A stretch of 64,000 nt of DNA, from contig JANQEU010000099.1 of NCBI GenBank assembly GCA_028278225.1, forward strand, positions 1 through 64,000. The letters are read 5' to 3'. The notes beneath the pieces were generated by a model. The model was not told the DNA's origin, searched no databases, and saw only the letters and a list, made by a program, of their open reading frames with translations. Source of the DNA: Cyclobacteriaceae bacterium (lineage in GTDB: Bacteria; Bacteroidota; Bacteroidia; Cytophagales; Cyclobacteriaceae). The translations under genes and the position numbers were made by a program. Each line of letters starts with the position of its first letter. The first letter of the stretch is position 1. Shown piece after piece: positions 53,987 through 62,882 of the stretch.

Positions 53987-54074
53987 TGTTGGTGAGGAAC
54001 ACCAAAATACCTCACAAGGCAGGGTTCTGGAAATTAAAACAAATAATCCTCCTAATAACTAAATTACCCGGCCT

Positions 54075-55418
54075 TTACAGATCATCAAAATTAAATGTCT
54101 CAAGAAATTTCGTAGTGAACTTTCCTGATTGGAAAACCTCGTCGTCCATCAATTTTAAGTGAAACGGGATCGTCGTTTTCACACCTTCAATTACCATTTC
54201 CGAAAGTGCCCTTTTCATTTTGATCAGCGCTTCTTCCCTGGTTTGAGCAGTCACAACCAACTTGGCGATCATCGAATCGTAATACGGAGGGATGGTATAC
54301 CCCGCATAAACATGGGTATCGACCCTCACGCCATGGCCACCGGGGAGATGCAGGTTTGTTATTTTTCCCGGACTGGGTCTGAAATCATGTGACGGATCTT
54401 CCGCGTTGATACGGCATTCTATCGAATGAAGCTGGGGGTAGTAATTTCTCCCTGATACCTCTATGCCTGCCGCCACTTTTATCTGTTCCTTGATCAGGTC
54501 AAAATCCGTGACTTCCTCTGTAATTGGATGCTCCACTTGTATCCGCGTGTTCATTTCCATGAAATAGAAGTGGCCATGCTTATCAACCAGAAATTCCACG
54601 GTTCCGGCACCCTCATACTTGATTGCCTCGGCTCCTTTAATAGCCGCCTGTCCCATTTTTTCCCGTAATTCCTGTGAAACGATTGGGGAGGGTGTTTCTT
54701 CCGCCAGCTTCTGATGCCGCCGCTGAATGGAGCAATCCCTCTCGGACAGGTGTGAAGCTCTGCCGTACTGATCTCCGACAATCTGGATCTCAATATGACG
54801 CGGTTCTTCAACAAATTTTTCCAGGTAAAGGCCGTCATTTCCAAAAGCCGCACCCGCTTCCTGCCTGGCATCGTCCCACCCCTTCTTAAAACCACTTTCA
54901 TCCTGGACCAGCCTCATTCCTTTTCCTCCTCCTCCTGCGGTGGCCTTCAGCATTACAGGATAACCCACTTCCTTTGCCAGTTTCATTCCCTCTTCAATGG
55001 AGCTCAACAGACCATCCGAACCGGGGATTGTAGGTACTCCTGCTTTCTTCATGGTTTCCTTGGCCGTCGCCTTGTCACCCATTTGGTTGATCATATGTGC
55101 AGATGCGCCAATAAACTTCACGCCGTATTCCCTGCATACCTCTGAAAACTCTCCGTTTTCAGCCAGAAAACCATATCCCGGATGGATAGCATCCGCGTTT
55201 GTGATCTCAGCTGCCGACATGATGCGGGGTATATTGAGATAGGACTCTTTTCCCTGGGGACCTCCGATGCAAACTGCTTCGTCTGCGAAACGAACGTGCA
55301 AACTTTCCCGGTCGGCAGTAGAGTAGACTGCTACCGTCTTGATGCCCATCTCCTTACATGTTCGGATTATTCGAAGGGCTATCTCGCCTCGATTGGCTAT
55401 TAATATCTTGTTAAACAC
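54075..55418 (-). CDS. accC: Acetyl-CoA carboxylase, biotin carboxylase subunit
   Basis: The 447-residue protein is a complete biotin carboxylase: N-terminal Rossmann domain ([20 protein letters not shown]), ATP-grasp fold with the glycine-rich [10 protein letters not shown], the catalytic region [17 protein letters not shown] and the C-terminal domain. It carboxylates biotin on AccB using ATP and bicarbonate, the first step of fatty-acid synthesis. It lies 12 bases downstream of accB, as in most bacteria, and is the last gene of the cluster here. Confidence 0.98.
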   Translation of the reverse strand: MFNKILIANRGEIALRIIRTCKEMGIKTVAVYSTADRESLHVRFADEAVCIGGPQGKESYLNIPRIMSAAEITNADAIHPGYGFLAENGEFSEVCREYGVKFIGASAHMINQMGDKATAKETMKKAGVPTIPGSDGLLSSIEEGMKLAKEVGYPVMLKATAGGGGKGMRLVQDESGFKKGWDDARQEAGAAFGNDGLYLEKFVEEPRHIEIQIVGDQYGRASHLSERDCSIQRRHQKLAEETPSPIVSQELREKMGQAAIKGAEAIKYEGAGTVEFLVDKHGHFYFMEMNTRIQVEHPITEEVTDFDLIKEQIKVAAGIEVSGRNYYPQLHSIECRINAEDPSHDFRPSPGKITNLHLPGGHGVRVDTHVYAGYTIPPYYDSMIAKLVVTAQTREEALIKMKRALSEMVIEGVKTTIPFHLKLMDDEVFQSGKFTTKFLETFNFDDL

Positions 55419-55430
55419 CTGATCAGAAGT

Positions 55431-55901
55431 TTAAGAGGGATCGACTAGGAACAGGGGCTGATCGTACTCAACAGGACTCGCATTATCAACGAGGATTTCT
55501 ACAATTGTTCCTGAAACGTCGGACTCAATTTCGTTGAACAGCTTCATAGCCTCTATTATGCAAACTGTGTTTCCTTTTGATACCTTGTCGCCAACTTCGA
55601 CAAAGACATCAGCATCCGGGTTTGGTGATTGATAGAAAGTCCCTATCATCGGGGATTTGATTTCTACATACCTGGAGGTGTCAGCCGTCTTGTTCTCAGC
55701 AGGTTCAGCCTTTTCAGGTGCTGCCTGAGGGGCAGGTGTCACAACCGGCGCCGCTGCTGCGATGGGAGCCGGAGCAATTTGGACATTACCCTCTGCAGAT
55801 CTTTTGACTCTTACTTTGAACTCTTCGGTTTCAATGTTGACTTCTTCCAATCCCGTACTGGAAATGAAATCGATTAAATCACGTAATTCTTTGGCTTTCA
55901 T
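55431..55901 (-). CDS. accB: Acetyl-CoA carboxylase biotin carboxyl carrier protein
   Basis: This 156-residue protein has the three parts of AccB: an N-terminal domain (KELRDLIDFISSTGLEEVNIE), an Ala/Pro-rich linker (about 40-75) and the biotinyl domain, in which Lys in VCIIEAMKLFNEIES is the biotinylation site. It carries carboxylated biotin between AccC and the carboxyltransferase. It is located between efp and accC in the same transcript. Confidence 0.98.
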   Translation of the reverse strand: MKAKELRDLIDFISSTGLEEVNIETEEFKVRVKRSAEGNVQIAPAPIAAAAPVVTPAPQAAPEKAEPAENKTADTSRYVEIKSPMIGTFYQSPNPDADVFVEVGDKVSKGNTVCIIEAMKLFNEIESDVSGTIVEILVDNASPVEYDQPLFLVDPS

Positions 55902-55954
55902 TTAAAAGATTAGTGTTTTTTATCTGGTTTTGAAGGCTGGTAAAGGTAACATAT

Positions 55955-56518
55955 TTATTTAACCCGCTCGACGTAGCTGCCGGTCTTCGTATCAACTTTG
56001 ATCATCTCATCCTGATTGATGAAAAGAGGAACCTGGATTGTTGTTCCGGTTTCCAATTCGGCAGGTTTCGTTGCATTTGTAGCAGTATCACCCTTCACCC
56101 CGGGCTCTGTGTAGACCACCTTAAGCGCGACATGCTGCGGCAGTTCGGCACCCAACACCCTATCCTGCTCAGTATGAACAAGAACTTCCACATTTTCTCC
56201 GTCTTTCAGGAATTGGGGGGCATCAATTAGCTTTTCCTCAAGCGGAAACTGCTCATATGTATCATTGTCCATAAAGTGGTATCCGATATCATCTTTGTAG
56301 AGATATTGATACTTTCTTCTTTCAACCCTGGCAGTAGTAATTTTGTGTCCTGCTGAAAACGTATTTTCAATAACTTTTCCGGTTGTCAGACTTTTGAGTT
56401 TGGTTCGCACGAATGCAGGCCCTTTACCGGGTTTCACATGTTGGAATTCAATGATACTGAACAAATCATGATTATGCTCAATAACCAACCCGTTCCGAAT
56501 ATCAGCTGTTGTTGCCAT
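55955..56518 (-). CDS. efp: Translation elongation factor P
   Basis: The 187-residue protein has the three beta-barrel domains of EF-P and the usual length. The loop KPGKGPAFVRTKLKSL near residue 30 presents the Lys that is modified or left unmodified in different bacteria. EF-P relieves ribosome stalling at polyproline stretches. Its position between fabH and accB is characteristic of Bacteroidota. No modification gene is in the window. Confidence 0.97.
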   Translation of the reverse strand: MATTADIRNGLVIEHNHDLFSIIEFQHVKPGKGPAFVRTKLKSLTTGKVIENTFSAGHKITTARVERRKYQYLYKDDIGYHFMDNDTYEQFPLEEKLIDAPQFLKDGENVEVLVHTEQDRVLGAELPQHVALKVVYTEPGVKGDTATNATKPAELETGTTIQVPLFINQDEMIKVDTKTGSYVERVK

Positions 56519-56557
56519 CTATATTAATTAATAAAAAATCGTTTTGGCTGACCGGTG

Positions 56558-57550
56558 TTAATATGCCCATTTCAAATAAGTAGCACCCCAGGTAAACCCT
56601 CCTCCAAACGCCGCAAGGATCAGGTTGTCACCTTTTTTCAATTTTGGTTCGTAATCCCAAAGACACAGGGGAATTGTGGCGGCAGTGGTATTGCCATACT
56701 TTTCTATGTTCATCATCACCTTTTCATCTCCTATTCCCATCCGGCGTGCCGTGGCGTCCACTATTCTTTTGTTTGCCTGGTGGGGTACCAAATATGCCAC
56801 ATCTTCACCGGTCAGGTTATTCCTCTCCATAACTTCCTCCGAGATGTCGGCCATGTTTTTAACGGCAAACTTGAATACGGCAGATCCCTCCTGGAAGGCA
56901 TAGTGTTCCCGGTTTTTTACCGTTTCCAGTGATGCCGGCTTGCGGCTTCCACCTGCTTTCATATGGAGGAATTCTTCACCCGAGCCATCGGATCGAAGGA
57001 CTGAATCTACAATTCCATGACCATTTTCGGTGGGCTCCAACATCACGGCTCCTGCGCCATCGCCAAAAATGATACATGTTGTGCGGTCTTTATAGTCAAC
57101 TATAGCCGACATCTTATCAGCACCGACAATTACCACTCTTTTATGGGTGCCGGATTCAATAAATTTTGCGCCTGTAGTCAATGCATAAAGAAAACCTGAA
57201 CATGCTGCTCCAATGTCATAGCCAAATGCGTTGATCGCCCCGACTTTATTGGTAATGATATTTGCGGTGGCGGGAAAAACAAGATCAGGTGTGACAGTGG
57301 CACATATCAGCAGGTCGATCTCTTCAGGTTGGGTGTTGGTTTTGTTCAACAATCCGTTAACTGCTTCGATGGCCATAACGGAAGTGCCCTGATTTTCACC
57401 CTTGAGAAGCCTTCGCTCCTTGATGCCGGTCCGTGTAGTGATCCAATCGTCACTGGTATCGACCATCGTCTCCAGTTCCTGGTTAGTCAACACATACTCG
57501 GGAACGTATCCCTGGACACCGGTAATGGCGGCTATGGTTTTTGTCATCAT
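56558..57550 (-). CDS. fabH: 3-oxoacyl-ACP synthase III
   Basis: The 330-residue protein is a full FabH. Active-site residues are visible: Cys117 in DIGAACSGFLYA, His in LVPHQANKRIVD and Asn in YGNTTAATIPL. It condenses acetyl-CoA with malonyl-ACP to start fatty-acid chains. Two consecutive ATG codons allow a start at 57550 or 57547. The start codon lies only 8-10 bases beyond the T-run of a terminator-like hairpin (57558-57587), so expression might depend on read-through or a promoter within rpmF. Confidence 0.97.
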   Translation of the reverse strand: MMTKTIAAITGVQGYVPEYVLTNQELETMVDTSDDWITTRTGIKERRLLKGENQGTSVMAIEAVNGLLNKTNTQPEEIDLLICATVTPDLVFPATANIITNKVGAINAFGYDIGAACSGFLYALTTGAKFIESGTHKRVVIVGADKMSAIVDYKDRTTCIIFGDGAGAVMLEPTENGHGIVDSVLRSDGSGEEFLHMKAGGSRKPASLETVKNREHYAFQEGSAVFKFAVKNMADISEEVMERNNLTGEDVAYLVPHQANKRIVDATARRMGIGDEKVMMNIEKYGNTTAATIPLCLWDYEPKLKKGDNLILAAFGGGFTWGATYLKWAY

Positions 57551-57557
57551 GCAGTTA

Positions 57558-57587
57558 ATAAAAAATCAGCCTGACAATGAGGCTGAT
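57558..57587 (-). terminator. Intrinsic terminator between rpmF and fabH
   Basis: On the minus strand ATCAGCCT (from 57587 down to 57580) pairs perfectly with AGGCTGAT (57572-57565) with a 7-base loop, followed by TTTTTT. This lies after rpmF and directly before the fabH start codon, within a cluster usually read as one transcript. It may attenuate read-through. Confidence 0.7.
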
Positions 57588-57604
57588 CCTTGACTTAATT
57601 AAAA

Positions 57605-57796
57605 TTAAGCTAAAACTTCCTTTTCCATGACAACTTTACCCTTATAATAGAGCTTGCCTTCATACCAAAATGCTCTGTGAGGCAAATGCGCTTCTCCCGT
57701 GGTAGGACAGATCACGTAATTTTTTGGTGTGGCCTTTACGTGCGTTCGCCTCTTATCTCTTCGGGTTTTCGAAATTTTTCGCTTTGGATGAGCCAT
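57605..57796 (-). CDS. rpmF: 50S ribosomal protein L32
   Basis: This 63-residue basic protein begins [17 protein letters not shown], the standard L32 start, and has the [14 protein letters not shown] segment of the Bacteroidota form with a single Cys in place of the zinc-binding four. It is a component of the large ribosomal subunit. It lies 13 bases after the yceD gene. Confidence 0.97.
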   Translation of the reverse strand: MAHPKRKISKTRRDKRRTHVKATPKNYVICPTTGEAHLPHRAFWYEGKLYYKGKVVMEKEVLA

Positions 57797-57809
57797 TTCT
57801 ACAAGTTAT

Positions 57810-58325
57810 TTATTTCTTCAATTTTTTTAATACTTCCCAACGAGGATCAATTTCCTCCTCACCCGAATCTTCTACTTCGTCCGAATACGCCAAATCAGGA
57901 CGATCCTCTTCGGCAAGCTTTGGGTGAATTTTCTTCATTGGAATTGCCAGGTTTGCAAATTCGTATATGAATTCAGCAACATTAATACTGGCAGTTGACC
58001 CCGGAATTACCCTTAAGTCCTCACTAAGTTCCTTATACTCATCTCCAAACTTGAAAATGATCTCTTTTTTCAAGTCAATCGGATGATCAAATTTTTCAAG
58101 AGACACATCACACACAAGCTCCACACGCAGTTTGATTTCAAAATCAAATTGCATCATTGTCTCCGATTTTTCAATCGCAAGAAAGGCCTTCCCTTTCCCG
58201 TTCTCAATCAAACTTTCCGGAAAAGACTGAAAGAATGCAGTGTCCAATTCAAAATTAAATTCATGTCTGGAATTGTCCAGTTGCATGATATTAATCTCAA
58301 ATTCCCTGTAGTCTTTACTGTCCAT
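57810..58325 (-). CDS. YceD/DUF177-family protein
   Basis: The 171-residue protein matches the YceD/DUF177 family: LRVELVCDVSLEKFDHPIDL centre (with the single conserved Cys), the acidic C-terminal half and the IDPRWEVLKKLKK end. YceD is typically encoded directly upstream of rpmF, as here, and has been linked to 23S rRNA maturation in plant chloroplast and bacterial relatives. Its function is not settled. Confidence 0.9.
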   Translation of the reverse strand: MDSKDYREFEINIMQLDNSRHEFNFELDTAFFQSFPESLIENGKGKAFLAIEKSETMMQFDFEIKLRVELVCDVSLEKFDHPIDLKKEIIFKFGDEYKELSEDLRVIPGSTASINVAEFIYEFANLAIPMKKIHPKLAEEDRPDLAYSDEVEDSGEEEIDPRWEVLKKLKK

Positions 58326-58393
58326 CGCAGAGGATTTGATTAAAGAACCGCAAATTTAGCTATAAAGAATAAATTTAAAACAACAATTGAAGT

Positions 58394-59428
58394 TTATTGA
58401 TCTGCTGAGCCAGACGGTTTTTCCTTAATGAGATCATAGGCCAGGAATAACGCGCTTTTCATTGAAGCGGGATCGGCAAGATTTTTACCCGCAATGCTAA
58501 AAGCGGTACCGTGAGCCGGTGATGTTCTGATTATCGGAAGTCCTGCCGTAAAGTTCACCCCCTGGCCATCCGAAATGTATTTGAAAGGGATTAAACCCTG
58601 GTCATGATACATGGCGAGAATCCCGTCAAATCCACTGTGATGGTTGTTTCCAAAAAAACCATCGGCCGGGAATGGTCCGAAAACCAGGTTTCCGTTATTC
58701 TTTTGATCCTCAATTACCGGCTTTAAGATCTCATTTTCTTCGTTTCCCAACAAGCCATTTTCTCCTGCATGGGGATTGAGGCCCAGCACGGCGACTTTGG
58801 GTTTTTTTATACCGAAGTCCTTGTGCAGGGATTTAAGTAAGATGCCCAGTTTTGATGAGACCAGGTCCTGAGTAAGTGTATTCACCACATCCCTCAGGGG
58901 TATGTGACCGGTTACTACACCCACTCTCAAGGTATTTCTAATCATCAGCATGAGACTTTCCTTTTTGTCAAAGGAATGTGTAAGGAATTCTGTGTGTCCC
59001 GGAAAATCAAAATCATCACCTATCACAAATTCCTTGCTCAATGGGGCGGTAACTATTGCCTGCAGATTGCCGTTCTTCAAGTCGGCGATAGCACTGTCCA
59101 ATGCTTTTTTAGCATATATGCCACCGGAACGGTTAGGGTTTCCAGGGGTTACTTCCACTTTCTCTTCCCACACGTTCAGTACATTTGCTTTCTTTGAGTT
59201 TAGATTACTAAAATCACGGGTTTGGTGATAATTGAAATCGGTGAAGTTTAAAAGCTTTCTGTAGTACGAAATGATACCCCCGGACCCATATACCACCGGG
59301 GTGAAAAATTTCGTCATTCTTGAATCTGCCAGGGATTTTATCGTAACTTCAGGGCCAATGCCATTTACATCCCCTATGGTTATTCCGATAAATGGTTTTG
59401 ATTTATGATGACGGCTTTTATCGCTCAT
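58394..59428 (-). CDS. pdxA: 4-hydroxythreonine-4-phosphate dehydrogenase
   Basis: The 344-residue protein is PdxA of usual length, with IGDVNGIGPEVTIK near the start, metal-binding His in VVTGHIPLRD, AMYHDQGLIPFKYIS and TSPAHGTAFSIAGK. It oxidises 4-phosphohydroxy-threonine in pyridoxal-phosphate synthesis. It is the first gene of the minus-strand cluster and divergent from the helicase gene with 53 bases between the start codons, so the two share a promoter region. Confidence 0.97.
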   Translation of the reverse strand: MSDKSRHHKSKPFIGITIGDVNGIGPEVTIKSLADSRMTKFFTPVVYGSGGIISYYRKLLNFTDFNYHQTRDFSNLNSKKANVLNVWEEKVEVTPGNPNRSGGIYAKKALDSAIADLKNGNLQAIVTAPLSKEFVIGDDFDFPGHTEFLTHSFDKKESLMLMIRNTLRVGVVTGHIPLRDVVNTLTQDLVSSKLGILLKSLHKDFGIKKPKVAVLGLNPHAGENGLLGNEENEILKPVIEDQKNNGNLVFGPFPADGFFGNNHHSGFDGILAMYHDQGLIPFKYISDGQGVNFTAGLPIIRTSPAHGTAFSIAGKNLADPASMKSALFLAYDLIKEKPSGSADQ

Positions 59429-59481
59429 TTATAATCTTTTAATTAGCTGAAATTTAATCCATTTCCCTTTGAAAAAAGCAC

Positions 59482-61692
59482 TTGAATGTGGTAAGTGAAA
59501 AAAGAAATGAAGTTGCAGAATTAGCAACAAAATATGTAAATTCTACGGACAGAAATATTTTTTTGACAGGAAAGGCCGGAACCGGTAAAACAACTTTCCT
59601 GAAGCACATTGTAGCAAATACCTTCAAGAATGCGGTGGTTGCAGCACCAACGGGAATTGCGGCTATAAATGCAGGAGGTGTCACACTTCACTCTTTATTT
59701 CATTTACCATTTGGTTCATTCCTGCCGGACATCAATGCCGGAGTACTGCAGGATTACAATATTAAGCTCACCACCCCCAAATCTTTGATCTCAGGCCTTA
59801 AGATCAACGCAACTAAGCGACAATTGATAAGGGAGATGGAATTACTCATCATCGATGAAGTAAGCATGCTGAGGGCTGACCTGCTGGATGCCATAGATCA
59901 TGTACTGCGGCATGTCCGAAGGAAAAAGAACGAAGCTTTCGGCGGGCTGCAGGTGTTGTTCATCGGAGATCTTCTTCAATTACCGCCGGTGGTCAATCAT
60001 GAAGAATGGCAGCTGCTAAAGGACCACTACCCGAGCATCTATTTCTTTGATGCGCTGATCCTGCGCAAGGATCCGCCGGTTTATATTGAACTTGAAGAGG
60101 TTTACAGGCAATCCGAACAAAGCTTCGTTGACTTGCTCAATCGGTTTAGAACAGATACTGTCACCAGACACGATTATGAGCTTCTCAATTCTAAATATGC
60201 TGAAGACTTTACTCCGGAGGCTGGCGAGGGTTATGTACATATCACCACACACAATCAAAAAGCTGATCGAATAAATCAACTCAAGCTGGATCAATTAGCT
60301 GAAAAGCCTTTCGAATTTCATGCCATTATATCAGGTGAGTTTGAACCGCACCAATACCCCAATCAGGATGTCCTTACATTGAAGAATGGGGCGCAGGTGA
60401 TGTTTATCAAAAATGATATAAGCGGTCAGCAGCGATACTTCAATGGGAAGATTGGGACCATTAGTCATATTTCAGCGGATTCCATAAGCGTAACCTGCGG
60501 GGACAGGGAAGAAATCGAGCTTGAGCGATACAAATGGGAAAACAAAAAGTACAGACTGGAAACCAGGACAAATGAAATAAATGAGTCCGTAACCGGAACT
60601 TTTGAGCAATTTCCGATTCGATTGGCGTGGGCCATTACCGTTCACAAAAGTCAGGGGCTGACCTTTGATAAGGCCATACTGGATCTTTCGAGAACTTTTG
60701 CTCCCGGTCAGATGTATGTGGCATTGTCACGTCTGACATCTATGGATGGGCTGGTCCTTTCATCGCCCCTGCCGGAAGTCGAATTTGAAAGTAATAGCTC
60801 CGTCCGGTCATTCACGGGTCAAAAAAAGGAATTAAGTGTTTTGGAAGAAATGCTGGGCGGTGAAGCCAGAGACTTTCACTTGCTTTACACTACGGCGGCT
60901 TACGATTTCAATGAACTGGTAAGAGCGGCACATTATCATTTGGATGGATATGAAAAGAAGACCGCAAAATTCCAACATGTTGAATGGGCCCGATCGTTGC
61001 AGGCTGAGATACTCCCGCTGAAGGAAGTAGGGGACAAGTTTATCCGGCAACTCCGACAGATTGTGGCAAGTTCCGGTGATAATTATCTTCCCCTTTTATC
61101 AGACAGGTTGCACAAGGCAAAATCCTATTTTGAACCACTGCTGGACCAATTGATCTCTTCGGTTAGCAGGCATATCTCGGGAGTGAAGTCGGCAAAGCGA
61201 ATCAAAGGATATCTCAAGGAGTTGGAGGAACTTGAGAATTCCATCTATAAGAACAAACAGTCCATCCACAAAGCTTTCATGGTTGTGGACGCAGCCTTGA
61301 ACAACCGTGTATTGAACAAGAATGAACTGGTCTCCTCTCCTTTGTACGTCGCCAGGAATGAAATGATCAGGAAATCAAAAAAAGAGGTGAAAATTCCTAC
61401 AAAGGAAATCAGCTATAAACTCTACAAAAGCGGGAAATCAGTTGAACAGGTTGCGGAAGAACGCAACCTGACCGAGGGTACTATCCAGGGGCATCTGGCG
61501 CAATACGTAGCTTTCGGCGATCTGGATGTCAAAGACTTCATCAATGATGAAAAACTGAACAATATTTTGACTGTGAGCAGCAAGCTTGAAACACATCAAT
61601 TCGGGCCTATCAAGGGTAAACTTGGGGATGAGTATACTTACGCGGACATCCGGTTTGCCATTGCATATCTGAAGTCGCTGGAAGAAACATAG
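59482..61692 (+). CDS. Pif1-like helicase with C-terminal HTH
   Basis: The start is TTG 59482 or GTG 59488, giving about 736 residues. Superfamily-1B helicase motifs are visible: Walker A GKAGTGKTTFLKHI, Walker B IIDEVSMLRADLLD, motif III FIGDLLQLPPVV, and C-terminal motifs AITVHKSQGLTFDKAILDL and MYVALSRLTSMDGLVL. The C-terminal third is helical and ends in a helix-turn-helix (VEQVAEERNLTEGTIQGHLA), as in Bacteroidota PIF1/AAA proteins with HTH_40. It probably unwinds DNA structures 5'-3'. It is divergent from pdxA. Its biological role in this phylum is not established. Confidence 0.88.
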   Translation: MNVVSEKRNEVAELATKYVNSTDRNIFLTGKAGTGKTTFLKHIVANTFKNAVVAAPTGIAAINAGGVTLHSLFHLPFGSFLPDINAGVLQDYNIKLTTPKSLISGLKINATKRQLIREMELLIIDEVSMLRADLLDAIDHVLRHVRRKKNEAFGGLQVLFIGDLLQLPPVVNHEEWQLLKDHYPSIYFFDALILRKDPPVYIELEEVYRQSEQSFVDLLNRFRTDTVTRHDYELLNSKYAEDFTPEAGEGYVHITTHNQKADRINQLKLDQLAEKPFEFHAIISGEFEPHQYPNQDVLTLKNGAQVMFIKNDISGQQRYFNGKIGTISHISADSISVTCGDREEIELERYKWENKKYRLETRTNEINESVTGTFEQFPIRLAWAITVHKSQGLTFDKAILDLSRTFAPGQMYVALSRLTSMDGLVLSSPLPEVEFESNSSVRSFTGQKKELSVLEEMLGGEARDFHLLYTTAAYDFNELVRAAHYHLDGYEKKTAKFQHVEWARSLQAEILPLKEVGDKFIRQLRQIVASSGDNYLPLLSDRLHKAKSYFEPLLDQLISSVSRHISGVKSAKRIKGYLKELEELENSIYKNKQSIHKAFMVVDAALNNRVLNKNELVSSPLYVARNEMIRKSKKEVKIPTKEISYKLYKSGKSVEQVAEERNLTEGTIQGHLAQYVAFGDLDVKDFINDEKLNNILTVSSKLETHQFGPIKGKLGDEYTYADIRFAIAYLKSLEET

Positions 61693-62108
61693 CCTTTATT
61701 ATTAATTTTACGTGGGTTCGATATAACAATTCCAAGGGAATTTCTTAAAAACAACATAAACCCTATTTCAGAGGCTTCCAGGGGTGGAATGAGCGGAAGA
61801 AGGCCGTGGAATCTTTTCAATAAGAGACTCCACGGGCCATCCACCTCCCGCTAATCACTGCGAATGACCCTCTGAGAAAGGATGAGGTGGGTTTTTGCTG
61901 TTTTTATGTTGTACTGACGTTAGATTAAACCAGGATTAGCCAGAAATCTTTCCCGGAATAATCTACTCCCATATACAAGGTACAGGTACCGTATTGTCTC
62001 CCGATTGTATCACACACCAAAAATTCAACTTCGGCATCTCTTTCAAGTTTGGAGCTCAACTTCTTTACTATTTGTATTTTGTATATTGAGTCGCAGTCCT
62101 TACGGTCA
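61693..62108. other. Intergenic region with structured segment before rsmA
   Basis: This 416-base region follows the helicase gene. It contains a segment (61769-61897) with several complementary stretches and a T-run, described separately, and a minus-strand open frame (61925-62128) of doubtful status. Confidence 0.5.
61769..61897 (+). other. Structured RNA candidate with terminator-like end
   Basis: Complementary pairs are CAGAGG (61769-61774)/CCTCTG (61869-61874), a strong hairpin GGCCGTGGA (61802-61810)/TCCACGGGCC (61829-61838), and GGTGGA (61783-61788)/TCCACC (61840-61845). CCACCTC (61841-61847) can instead pair with GAGGTGG (61884-61890), which is followed by GTTTTT. The two last pairings exclude each other, as in a terminator/antiterminator switch. 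It may be just a complex terminator of the helicase gene. Confidence 0.4.
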
Positions 62109-62128
62109 ATGAAAAAAGTATTCCCCAA
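61925..62128 (-). CDS. Possible small protein antisense to the rsmA start
   Basis: A minus-strand frame from ATG 62128 to 61925 would give 67 residues with an alternating, protein-like pattern (DAEVEFLVCDTIGRQYG, YSGKDFWLILV). It overlaps the first 20 bases of rsmA. I do not recognise it and there is no supporting context. I list it because the sequence does not look like random translation. Confidence 0.2.
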   Translation of the reverse strand: MGNTFFIDRKDCDSIYKIQIVKKLSSKLERDAEVEFLVCDTIGRQYGTCTLYMGVDYSGKDFWLILV

Positions 62129-62882
62129 AAAACATCTTGGTCAGCATTTCTTGAAGGACGAAAACATTGCTGCGAAAATAGTTCGGTCCCTGACCATCTC
62201 CGGGCACGATCTGTTGATCGAGGTGGGTCCTGGGACGGGCATTCTTACCAAACATCTGATAGACAGGGAAAACTTTGTATCATACGATGTCGATGCCGAG
62301 TCAATAGCGTTCCTTGGGTCAATGTATCCTAATAAGGCCTCAAAATTTTTGAATAAAGATTTCCTGGATGCTGATTTGACCGGGTCTGATAATCAGATTG
62401 CCATAATCGGGAATTTTCCATATAATATCTCATCCCAGATCTTTTTCAAAGTTTTCGACAACAGGAGCAGGATTAGCCAGGTCGTGTGCATGATCCAGAA
62501 AGAGGTTGCGGACAGAATAGTATCCAGGGAGGGTAGCAAGGTTTACGGTATACTTAGCGTGCTGCTGCAGGCTTTCTACCATGTCGAGTATTTATTCACC
62601 GTGAAGCCCGGGGTATTCGATCCGCCACCTAAAGTGACATCCTCAGTAATTCGATTATCAAGGAATGAAGTAAAACAATTGAACTATGACGACAAGTACT
62701 TGAAAAGAGTCGTCAAAACAGCGTTTGGAAAGAGACGGAAAACATTGCGCAATGCCTTGAAAGAGCTTAATTTGCCAGCTGATTTTCTGAGAGCGGATAT
62801 TTTCTCGAAACGTGCTGAACAGCTTTCTGTTTCAGAGTTTATTGATTTGACCGAAAGCATTTCCAAGGTATGGAAACCTTAA
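62109..62882 (+). CDS. rsmA: 16S rRNA (adenine-N6,N6)-dimethyltransferase
   Basis: The ATG at 62109 gives 257 residues starting with the family pattern KHLGQHFLKDENIAAKI; the frame is open 20 codons upstream without a sensible extension. SAM-binding motif I EVGPGTGILTKHL and the catalytic NFPYNISSQIFF (N-F-P-Y) are intact, and the C-terminal RNA-binding domain contains FGKRRKTLRNAL. RsmA (KsgA) methylates the two adenines in helix 45 of 16S rRNA. The last 13 bases overlap the mgtE start, so the two are coupled. Confidence 0.96.
   Translation: MKKVFPKKHLGQHFLKDENIAAKIVRSLTISGHDLLIEVGPGTGILTKHLIDRENFVSYDVDAESIAFLGSMYPNKASKFLNKDFLDADLTGSDNQIAIIGNFPYNISSQIFFKVFDNRSRISQVVCMIQKEVADRIVSREGSKVYGILSVLLQAFYHVEYLFTVKPGVFDPPPKVTSSVIRLSRNEVKQLNYDDKYLKRVVKTAFGKRRKTLRNALKELNLPADFLRADIFSKRAEQLSVSEFIDLTESISKVWKP

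Larger units (their letters stand above)
53441..54074. other. Repeat-filled intergenic region downstream of accC
   Basis: This gap of about 630 bases between the cupin gene's start and the end of accC is mostly two copies of a 244-base unit (53500-53743 and 53744-53986). The beginning of a third unit is visible at 53988-53994 (GTTGGTG), after which the similarity stops. No coding region is evident. Confidence 0.75.
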
